Shown one piece after another: positions 18,937 to 27,721 of a stretch of 27,721 bases of DNA (its first letter is position 1; each line of letters starts with the position of its first letter). The stretch is from Asterionellopsis glacialis. Lineage: Eukaryota > Bacillariophyta > Plagiogrammaphyceae > Rhaphoneidales > Asterionellopsidaceae. The notes under the pieces are model-generated. The model was not told where the DNA came from and did no database searches. It was given only the letters and a program-made list of their open reading frames with translations. Position numbers and translations under genes: made by a program. The stretch is taken from NCBI GenBank assembly GCA_014885115.2, contig WKLE02000287.1, positions 16,999 to 44,719 of the forward strand. The letters run 5' to 3'.

Positions 18937-20055
18937 ATGAGAAACTCGTACATGACAATTCCCGAGAGTTCACCTGTTTTGGACTTTCGAGATAGCAAAG
19001 ATAAGACCCTGTTCTCGCGTTCATCGAAACAAAATAATGGTTTTCCCATGGTTCTTATCTTTACTACTTCTGCAATAGGTTTTGTTTTCATTCTTCTCAT
19101 GATAGCCATGTCTTCGGCACAGCGACTCGGGATATCGGAAGATATGTACATCAAATGGCAGATTTGGAGTCAAAGCATTCATGAGGCTTTCGAAATAGTG
19201 GGACATGGGGGTGGTCGAGGTTTTGTATCGTCCGCAACCTCTTCAATTATCACAAATACCAACAGCAAACCGAATACAAATACAGTAACATATTTCAATC
19301 ACACAAAAGCATTTCAGTTACTATCGAAGAATCCAGAATATTCAGCTGATTATTTTATATTGCAAGAAGGTTTGGATGCTCAACAGAATCAAGCCTATTG
19401 CGGAGTTGCGACATCGGCAGCAGTCCTCAACTCCTTTCGTTATTCCCTGGAGCTCCCGGTTGATCCTCTGTACAATCCATATAAATATGCGACGCAAAAC
19501 AATTTGTGGAACGGCTGTACAAGTCAAAATGTAATACGTCACGACGGTTATGCTGATGGAATTTTCATAGCACCGGGTGGTTTGGTTTTGTCTCAAGTGA
19601 AAGCATTACTGGAATGCAATCTTCCCGATACTTGGATGGTAGAAATGATACCAGTTGATTCATCAAAGATTTCTGTCGACCAAATGCGACAAGATCTTAA
19701 GTCAGCTTTGGCGAACAGCAACTCGCGTGTTATGATTAACTACCACAGGGCAACTGCTCAGCAAAAGGGTGGGGGGCATTTCAGTCCTTTGGGCGCGTAT
19801 GACGAGACAACAGATTCCTTTTTGATTATGGATGTTGCAAAGTACAAGTACTCTCCTGCGTGGATTTCAGCCGAACTGCTTCATGAGTCTTTAGCTACCC
19901 TTGATTCTTGTGGAAATTGGAATTTCCCACAGGCACAGGATAACTTGCCTGCAAGACTTCAGCAGCCAAAGAACCAAAAAGATTATTATGAAGCCATGCT
20001 TCTGCTAGGCTGTGAAGCATCACCAAGAGGATATATTATTGTTCACAAGCCTTAA
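18937..20055 (+). CDS. PCS: Phytochelatin synthase with N-terminal membrane anchor (372 aa)
   Basis: Glutathione gamma-glutamylcysteinyltransferase makes phytochelatins from glutathione for chelation of Cd and other metals. The papain-like catalytic triad is visible: C155 in NQAYCGVATSA, H281 in GGGHFSPLGAYDE and D299 in FLIMDVAKYKYSPAWI. The His-Asp spacing of 18 equals that of Arabidopsis PCS1 (H162/D180). Other family stretches are LNSFRYSLELPVDP and the basic MINYHRATAQQKGGGH. The protein ends after the catalytic core and lacks the Cys-rich C-terminal domain of plant enzymes, like bacterial and short algal forms. Residues 36-58 (FPMVLIFTTSAIGFVFILLMIAM) are a strong hydrophobic segment after a positively charged N-terminus, suggesting a type II signal anchor; a Ser/Thr/Asn linker (98-118) leads to the core. 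No intron in the coding region. It shares a divergent gap with the six-repeat plastid protein and converges with the four-helix protein gene. Confidence 0.9.
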   Translation: MRNSYMTIPESSPVLDFRDSKDKTLFSRSSKQNNGFPMVLIFTTSAIGFVFILLMIAMSSAQRLGISEDMYIKWQIWSQSIHEAFEIVGHGGGRGFVSSATSSIITNTNSKPNTNTVTYFNHTKAFQLLSKNPEYSADYFILQEGLDAQQNQAYCGVATSAAVLNSFRYSLELPVDPLYNPYKYATQNNLWNGCTSQNVIRHDGYADGIFIAPGGLVLSQVKALLECNLPDTWMVEMIPVDSSKISVDQMRQDLKSALANSNSRVMINYHRATAQQKGGGHFSPLGAYDETTDSFLIMDVAKYKYSPAWISAELLHESLATLDSCGNWNFPQAQDNLPARLQQPKNQKDYYEAMLLLGCEASPRGYIIVHKP

Positions 20056-20251
20056 CTTCATTTCTTAGGAATGAATACGTTGATACTTTTTTTTGTTCAT
20101 TTTTGTGTATAGAACTAATTTAGAAATATATCTATAGAAATCAAAACCATATTCAGCTAATAGCCTATAACTTCATCTTTGCTCATAGTGGCAATTATAT
20201 AAGATGAATTATTTGCTTCATTGCAAACACATAGATAGGTTCGGAACAGTT

Positions 20252-23200
20252 TTAAAGGGATCCTTCTTCTGCTCCTACAACAGCTGCGGCACTCTTCATG
20301 CGGATAATTTCGTGTGCTTGCTCAATAACATCTCGGCTCCTACCTGACCAACGCTTCTTGGGAGGGTCTAAAGTGCGAGATCGTGTTCGCTTACCATCTT
20401 CGTTTTCACGTTTGAGTCTACGAAGTCTGGCCTTGCGAGCACGTCTTGACTTATTGCTTTTCACAGAATTGTTACCATCGCTATCGTCAGACGATCTTGA
20501 AGTATCAGTGTCAGCGTCATCTGAAACGACGGCAATCAGTGGACTGTGTACACCTTTTTCATAAATGCTTTCTTCCATGAAGCGGTGGGCACAATTCATT
20601 GTAATCGCTCTAGGAGAACACAGCGAACGACTGCGTCTTTTTTTCCTTCTATGTGAGGTCCGATGACCACCATCGGTAGTAATACTCGCAGTGACTGAAG
20701 TAACTGGAGATCTTCGATCTATAGAATCTTCATCAGACTCTGAGTCCGTTGCAGGCGTGTTGACCCATGCCGAAGGCGGCTGCTTAGCATTATCAGAACC
20801 TAAGTCTGGTGTCGGGGTTAAAAGACTAGCTGCCAATGGTGTCTGAGTAGCTTCTGATACATCAGTGGTAGGTGTCGCAGGTGTCGCCCTGAACTCCTTG
20901 GTTTCAGCATTATTTGCCTCAATTTCAGCGGCTGATGAAGCCTCTTGTTGTTCGCTATTGCTGGCGTTATCTGCAGGTTTTTCCTCCGCCTCCGAGTCTG
21001 AATCAGTTTCTGAATTCGAAGGACGGATCCAGTCAGCCGATTGTGTCTTATCTTGCTCTGTAGCTTCGGTGTCTCCGAATGGGTAACGGATCCATTCAGC
21101 TGAAGCTTGAACAACTTCCATGGTACCTTTACCAAATACTCCCGAAAATGAGAGTGTGTCAAAATCATCAGCATCAGCTTTCGAAGTTTCTTGTAGCAAG
21201 TCAGAATTAGATTCTCTTAGAAGATTTGGTGCGGACTTAGTCCTCAAAAGAGGAGGAGGGTTGGAGGTTTGCAACGATTCTGCAAGAATAGATTGCGGCG
21301 TTTTGATAGGACTGATGCTCACAACGGTTGTTTGATCATCGCCACTGCTTTCCTGTTCCTTCAGGTCATAGTCAGTCTCCTCGTCAATGGTCATTGTCAT
21401 AACGGAAGTGCGCGAAGCAACAGAGTTGCCACACGACAAACTGCCGGCACGACGTCTGCGGCGTCGGCGAGAAGACCTTCTGCGCCTCACTGAATCACTA
21501 TCGGACGAATCAGATCTTGATGATGCTGAACCTTCAGCACGACCTGATCCGTGTCCCAGAGAATTAATTGAAACTGAAAGAGGAGTTTCGTCGCTGCTAT
21601 AATCCACATTTTCAGGTTCATCTTCGTCTTCGCTACTTGAGTCGCCTGAATGCGATTGAAACAGAGAGTTCCAATTCTTCATGAGGTTTCTCTTTATAGA
21701 ACCGTCGACAGAAGAGCTTGCAGCCTTTTTAGGAGAGCCAATGTCCGTTGTCTCTCCTTCTTCATCGTCAGCGTATTCTCCGTCTGATGATAGTGAGGAG
21801 GCATCGTCATCGTCATCCATCATTGCATACCCTTTGCCACCCTTGACTCGCCTTGCATCTCGCTTGATCCGAATTGTCAAAGCACGGATACCCAACGCAA
21901 TCTTGCCAGCTGGAGCAGCATTAAAGTCCGCATCTTCATTTACTTCATTTCCAAGATCAAGACAACCTGTCTGGCTGGAAGTCGCAACATTGTCGATCAA
22001 TGCACGCCCGTTGTCACTTGATGCCGAGAAAGCTTTAGGGTCCGTGTAAATCTGTGGTTCATTACTATTGGTAAAAGAACGATCTGGCATTGCCTTATTT
22101 TTTTTCGATGGTGAAAGAAGTTTCTCGTTAGCAGCAATATTCAAAAGAGTTTTTTTCGATGTGCTTTTCTTTGATTTCTTTTCTTCTCGTGACGAAAGAG
22201 AAGAAATGGATTCGCCTCGCAGCTTGGAATTATCACCCATGGAGCTGTGTTCGCCGTTCAAATCCACAGACTGTGCTGGTGAAGAAAGTAAAAGTCCGTT
22301 TTCAGCAAGATGCACCATATCTTCCAAGTCTCCAAAGGTAGTTACACTCTTTTGGTCATCTCCCGGTCTCTTTCCGTTCGGTTCGACCTTAAGCATTAGC
22401 CTCGAGTTATCACTTTTGGCGTAGTAACTGCCACCTTCTTGGGTAAACTTAGAAGTGTCCCATCCACCACCGCCGCCTTCTTCTTCGTCTACGTTGTTAG
22501 TTTCTTTTATCAAGGGAACTTCATGGTTGTCACTGTTTGCCCATCGGTGCTTTTTTAAAAAGTCTTCAATTCTACCGAAGAATAAGCTGTAGACGCGAGA
22601 GCGCTTCTTCTGATTGGCATACCTTTGAAGGAGTACGTATTCATCACCTTCTCCGTCATCAAAAGAGTCGGTAAGGGCAATAGGCATCTGGCGACTCTTT
22701 TGAACTCTCCACGCATCTAGTTCTGTAGACCAAGCCGGTGGATCCAAGATTTGTGTCAAAAGTGTAACTACCACCCAGAAAACAGTACTGATTATTAGCA
22801 TAAAGACTCCGTTTGATATCTTACAACTCTGATTCCCCGCAAAAGACGAACAAGGTCGGGCCTCAAAAACAAGAAAGATTGGAACTTGGAGGACTGCCGT
22901 AAGCGCACTCAAAATAGACATGGACTTCCACCTACTACTAGTGGGAGCTACGAACGTGGCAAGCAACCATGCTATCAGGGTAGATATCGATCCCAAACAT
23001 AAAGATATGATCAAAAATATTCGACTAAGTTCCCAAAAAGAATCGCCCTCTATTTCATATAATTCCCCTTGACACGTGATACCTATATCTTCCGAGATAA
23101 AGATGCCCTGGGGGGTAGCAAGTGCTTTGCCTGGATTGGCCACAACCTCGAGGAACGAACATGTTGTTCCAGACAAGGCTAGAAGAATCAATGCCATGGA

Positions 23201-23260
23201 AGAACAACATGCCGTTGCCAGTGCTGGAAGTCTGTGGTAGAATACTTGAGTATTTCCCAT
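20252..23260 (-). CDS. Four-helix membrane protein with long disordered Ser/acidic/basic tail (1,002 aa)
   Basis: The open frame begins at a TTG (23293), but the ATG at 23260 (MGNTQVFYHRLPALA) is the first true start. TM segments lie at about 13-33, 80-104, 112-134 and 150-172. The TM1-TM2 loop and the TM3-TM4 loop each hold cysteines (GITCQGELYE; RPCSSFAGNQSCK), giving a tetraspan/claudin-like layout. Residues from about 185 on are mostly disordered: acidic Ser clusters (DDDDDASSLSSDGEYADDEE, SGDSSSEDEDEPE), Arg runs (RRRRSSRRRRRRR, HRRKKRRSRS) and a basic C-terminal helix (RRARKARLRRLKRENE, then WSGRSRDVIEQAHEIIRMKS). Three copies of a short Trp motif occur in the tail: S-A-E-W-I-R-Y-P, S-A-D-W-I-R-P and S-A-W-V-N-T-P, each followed by T/S-D-S-x-S/E-rich sequence. 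I do not recognise the family. A membrane-tethered, heavily phosphorylated scaffold is inference. Confidence 0.75.
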   Translation of the reverse strand: MGNTQVFYHRLPALATACCSSMALILLALSGTTCSFLEVVANPGKALATPQGIFISEDIGITCQGELYEIEGDSFWELSRIFLIISLCLGSISTLIAWLLATFVAPTSSRWKSMSILSALTAVLQVPIFLVFEARPCSSFAGNQSCKISNGVFMLIISTVFWVVVTLLTQILDPPAWSTELDAWRVQKSRQMPIALTDSFDDGEGDEYVLLQRYANQKKRSRVYSLFFGRIEDFLKKHRWANSDNHEVPLIKETNNVDEEEGGGGGWDTSKFTQEGGSYYAKSDNSRLMLKVEPNGKRPGDDQKSVTTFGDLEDMVHLAENGLLLSSPAQSVDLNGEHSSMGDNSKLRGESISSLSSREEKKSKKSTSKKTLLNIAANEKLLSPSKKNKAMPDRSFTNSNEPQIYTDPKAFSASSDNGRALIDNVATSSQTGCLDLGNEVNEDADFNAAPAGKIALGIRALTIRIKRDARRVKGGKGYAMMDDDDDASSLSSDGEYADDEEGETTDIGSPKKAASSSVDGSIKRNLMKNWNSLFQSHSGDSSSEDEDEPENVDYSSDETPLSVSINSLGHGSGRAEGSASSRSDSSDSDSVRRRRSSRRRRRRRAGSLSCGNSVASRTSVMTMTIDEETDYDLKEQESSGDDQTTVVSISPIKTPQSILAESLQTSNPPPLLRTKSAPNLLRESNSDLLQETSKADADDFDTLSFSGVFGKGTMEVVQASAEWIRYPFGDTEATEQDKTQSADWIRPSNSETDSDSEAEEKPADNASNSEQQEASSAAEIEANNAETKEFRATPATPTTDVSEATQTPLAASLLTPTPDLGSDNAKQPPSAWVNTPATDSESDEDSIDRRSPVTSVTASITTDGGHRTSHRRKKRRSRSLCSPRAITMNCAHRFMEESIYEKGVHSPLIAVVSDDADTDTSRSSDDSDGNNSVKSNKSRRARKARLRRLKRENEDGKRTRSRTLDPPKKRWSGRSRDVIEQAHEIIRMKSAAAVVGAEEGSL

Positions 23261-24821
23261 TTTACAAGATATTCCCGAGGCTTCCGAAACCAATAATCAA
23301 TCAGAATATAGAATCTAGTTTTTCGTTAATATTGCAAGCCACTGAGATAAATTTGTTTCGGTGATGTTTTTATCTTTGAACCCGCGAGATGGAGTAATGA
23401 AAAATACCTGCAATGTTCCAGTATTGGTTGTTCAAAGACTTCCACTACAAGTTTTACAGAGTAACGTCGAAACAACTAAACCCGACTAACAGTTCCAGTA
23501 TGCATCTAGTTTGAATTGGAAAGTTTGGATGTTTGGTCGTTTAGGTTCCTGGTTCGCACTCTTCTCGATTTTGAACTAAGATTTTGGTGGTAAAGTGAAT
23601 CGACTGATAAACCGGTACTGCTTCCTACAGTCCCCTTTTCTGTGATTGAACATTGGAATTTATTTCATACATACGAAGTACATAGCTAGAGACTTATGGC
23701 GCAGCTCTCTAGTAAATCTACCAAGACTCACTCGTTGGCTCTCTTACTATTGCATTTATGGGCTGGCAGGACTGGAGGGATTTCCAAAGCTCTCACAAAA
23801 GTCGTATGTAAATCCTGTCAGCCAATAATGTTCACTTAAGTCGAAGCAATGCAGAGGTAATGCTGGCGTTTTAATCTTGTTTGCAAAATTTCGTTCATAG
23901 GATTATTTTTCACAGTCATAAATAAAACCACCGGGAAGTATGGGTCGTGCCAATCCGTTACAAAAAGCCGGGATTTTTTCTCCTAAGTATTCAACGAAAA
24001 TTGGATTTATACTTACATCCTTGTTAACGTCTGTTTACCAGAGTTTTCAACTTTAGGTGATACTTTCGCAATTTTGAAAAAATATAATTGGATAGCATAC
24101 AACTCGTAATTTTTCCCTCAAAATTCTAAATTTTGATGGAGTACTCCGGCATCAATAGTTCTGACTACCGGTATGTAAATACAGTACATTTTTTACAAAG
24201 GAAATTGTTTCTACTCCGATGACGAGTCAGTGGTCACCGAAAGTGCAGAAATATTGAAAATAAGGATACAAAAATGCAGGGGAAGTTCTTCGGAATCCGT
24301 TTATTCCTAATGACACCCGTTCTTTTTTACTAGGTTAATACATCAAAAATCATGAAGTAACTAACAAAAAAATAACATATTTTTTTATGCATCACTAACA
24401 ATTAAATGTTTTATATGATGATTATCATTACTACCAATTAAATTTTTTCAGCACATACTTCCTCTATCCAACAAGTACTACCATTAGTGCCTTGTTTTGG
24501 AGCCCAGGAAGTTTGCCATATGCTGCTAAGGTCGACCACCACACAACATAACAATCAGACAACAACAACACACAAAGAAAAGAAGACTTTGTTTGGTCAT
24601 GTAAATTATGAGCTTAGTTTATCATGAAGGAAATCTGGTAATTTAGTAAGTAGTAAATTATCCTGAAAAATAAGTAAATGGTAAGTTAGAGTCTGTCAGT
24701 CCATGCAACAACCAACCCTCAAGAGCATCCTATAGGGAGTGTAAATCAAAGTCAATACATATCACATGTGAAATAAATCTTTTTATTAAAATAGCAACAA
24801 AATACTGTACTCACATGAATT
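23261..24821. other. Gene-poor AT-rich region
   Basis: About 1.6 kb upstream of the four-helix protein gene. The first few hundred bases presumably contain its promoter. No ORF with coding character, tRNA or tandem repeat was found. Near 24450-24560 the minus strand has a stop-free stretch of about 35 codons (with LSSIWQTSWAPKQG), possibly a relic of the decayed element to its right. That reading is weak. Confidence 0.4.
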
Positions 24822-24872
24822 GGCCCAAGGGGGTGAACATGCGTAGCATGTCATTGCTCCCCCTGAAGGGCC
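24822..24872. repeat. Strong 51-nt interrupted hairpin
   Basis: Three stacked stems: GGCCC (24822-24826) with GGGCC (24868-24872), GGGGG (24829-24833) with CCCCC (24859-24863), and ACATGC (24837-24842) with GCATGT (24846-24851) closing a GTA loop. It lies directly 3' of the decayed minus-strand ORF, so it may be the terminal hairpin of the same element. That link is inference. Confidence 0.7.
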
Positions 24873-24877
24873 TGCTA

Positions 24878-25674
24878 TCATTTAAGTGTGCATAGTTTTA
24901 TATTGGTGGGAATTTTTTTGGTGTGTTCTTCATTTGAGAACTGGGTTGGATGTATATTTTTTGAAGCCATAAAGGATACTGTGTTGCAAAGTTGATGCAT
25001 ATCTTTGCTGTCATAGTGTAGCCTGGTATTGATCACAATACCATTGTCCTTTGAAAGTGCCACAATCGCTTTGAGGAATGCGCCTTGGTACAGCTCTCAT
25101 TTGCCCCGCACAGAATCAAACCGCATGTACTGCAGAACAGTCAAGACCTCATCACCACTGCTTGATGTATAGATGTATGTTTTAAGGAACACATTTTTGT
25201 CATTTCTCTTCTTCACCTGACTGGCTCAAAATGAGTCATTGATCATGCAAAGAAAGGTAGTACACTGCTGCAGCAAGATATAGTCCCCAATGAACCATAT
25301 CTTCCCATACCAGAATGCCACATTGGATGTGCAACCCCATTTCAAATATCACATTATTAGAGAGATGCCAGGACACACAATTCATTGATGTTTGCAGGTT
25401 TATCAAGTCCTAACCTATTGTAGCAAACCCTAATTAAGCCAAGATTATCATTTACCTTGGCAGTGTAGTTTTCCCATAGGGGCTGTGCATCATTGTCCAG
25501 TCCACAACCATCACCAGAATGGATCTTGCATTCCTGTGTGTCATCCCACAGTTCTGGCACTATTCGCAAAAGGGGTTTTGAGACATTTACTCCAGTCACA
25601 GTAGTGATTGCAATGGACACGATGGTGACCAGTCTCAAGTAAGTGCCGGTAGGACTGTACCATTGTGTGGACAA
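24878..25674 (-). pseudogene. Decayed ORF of unknown origin
   Basis: Reading leftwards, a 105-codon frame from 25674 to 25357 (with LLRIVPELWDDTQECKIH and VCYNRLGLDKPANINEL) ends in stop codons. It is followed in another frame by a coherent product (KWGCTSNVAFWYGKIWFIGD near 25345-25285, FLKTYIYTSSSGDEVLTVLQ near 25195-25135, then AFLKAIVALSKDNGIVINTR near 25080-25020) interrupted by at least two TGA codons. The last segment stays open to a stop at 24878. Frame changes plus stops suggest a relic, probably from a mobile or repeated element. I recognise no transposase, reverse transcriptase or other domain. An alternative is a real gene with introns I failed to place; the TGA codons inside otherwise continuous text argue against that. 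Confidence 0.35.
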
Positions 25675-25992
25675 ATGATTTGATTTCTTCTTCTGCTTAT
25701 GGCAAGTGAATTAGGTTGAAGTGATCCTATACAGATCCTAGCATATGGAGTGGCCTACATAGTTTTGGTACTCAATTATCTTTTGTAGAAGAATAATTAT
25801 TGCTTGGAACACATAGACTAGATAGAAGGTAGAAGCTCAGTTTATCAGACCCACTTACTCTGACCAGTTAAGTGAGAAAGGGACCAAAAGTATCGACTTA
25901 ACTTTGATGGTGACTGGTTCTACGAAAATGCAAACAACATAGATCCTACAATGAGGGCTTTGCCCCTCGAAAGCTCAAAATTCAAGAAAGGA
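25675..25992. other. Intergenic, nothing recognised
   Basis: About 320 nt between the decayed ORF and the composite inverted repeat. No ORF, RNA gene or repeat seen. Confidence 0.4.
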
Positions 25993-26089
25993 GTTTGAGC
26001 TTTGAGCTTTCCGTCAGTTTTGATATGTGACGTCGTCACACGTCATCAATACGTTATGATAACGTAAAAACAAAGCTCAAAGCTCAAAC
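25993..26089. repeat. 18-bp perfect inverted repeat enclosing two palindromes
   Basis: GTTTGAGCTTTGAGCTTT (25993-26010) is the exact reverse complement of 26072-26089. The 61-nt interior contains TGTGACG-T-CGTCACA (26026-26040) and ACGTTAT-G-ATAACGT (26051-26065), both perfect. The whole can fold as a stem with two side hairpins. Each arm is itself a tandem TTTGAGC repeat. It lies about 85 nt beyond the stop codon of the spermidine synthase gene and could be a small MITE-like element or a structured 3' region. Confidence 0.85.
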
Positions 26090-26173
26090 ACGTCTGCAGG
26101 TAGTCTAAAAGTAAAACACGCTTAAAATTGAAAATTCGAACATGGGATTATTTCGAAGACTAGTTTTAATTTT

Positions 26174-27721
<1,548 letters not shown>

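Noticed and set aside
21681..22424. Ser/Phe-rich plus-strand frames inside 20252-23260
   Set aside because: They are antisense shadows of the low-complexity tail of the minus-strand tetraspan gene.
23646..23828. 60-codon plus-strand frame in the gene-poor region
   Set aside because: Short, not started by ATG, with no domain or coding bias; no better than chance.
24822..24872. Hairpin read as a Helitron 3' end
   Set aside because: No CTRR terminus at the right distance and no Rep/helicase relic nearby, so the hairpin is reported without an element class.

Overview
The window looks like nuclear DNA of a eukaryotic alga, most likely a diatom. Short spliceosomal introns of 77-149 nt with GT..AG ends interrupt otherwise intact genes. 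One protein carries a diatom-type bipartite plastid presequence with Phe at the predicted cleavage point. The gene set (ATG2, TBCCD1, a PAQR/haemolysin-III protein, phytochelatin synthase, a plant-like spermidine synthase, a twin ShKT protein) is that of a photosynthetic stramenopile. I cannot name the species or decide between pennate and centric. Splice sites were placed by reading GT/AG signals and checking that reading phase is kept.

Layout. 194-778 (+): small secreted twin-ShKT protein. 1129-2103 (-): two-helix mitochondrial protein of TMEM223/TMEM186 type. 2889-3794 (+): acidic then lysine-rich, probably nuclear protein. 3961-10311 (-): complete five-exon ATG2 (1,997 aa), assembled here with all junctions in phase. 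11435-12332 (+): two-exon PAQR/haemolysin-III seven-helix protein. 12466-15059 (-): two-exon TBCCD1. 15609-15688 (+): tRNA-Leu(UAG), followed at once by a 19-bp tandem repeat that supplies three T5 Pol III terminators and by a diverged 111/113-bp duplication. 16151-18121 (-): plastid-directed protein with six diverged repeats resembling the C-terminal domain of cysteinyl-tRNA synthetase. 18937-20055 (+): membrane-anchored phytochelatin synthase. 20252-23260 (-): four-helix membrane protein with an 800-residue acidic/basic disordered tail. 23261-26173: gene-poor stretch with a decayed ORF, a strong hairpin and a composite inverted repeat. 26174-27299 (-): two-exon spermidine synthase with an N-terminal signal sequence.

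Genes are mostly arranged as divergent or convergent pairs with no operon logic. Convergent 3' ends are close (133-350 nt) and divergent 5' ends are 0.5-1.1 kb apart, so those gaps are probably shared promoter regions. Several gaps are rich in GTAC/GGTACC words, most strikingly 18375-18745 upstream of phytochelatin synthase, where the cluster is flanked by CTCTCTAGAGAG-type palindromes. I find no single multi-gene system. The most unusual items are the six-repeat plastid protein, the membrane-tethered phytochelatin synthase, the signal-bearing spermidine synthase and the GTAC cluster.
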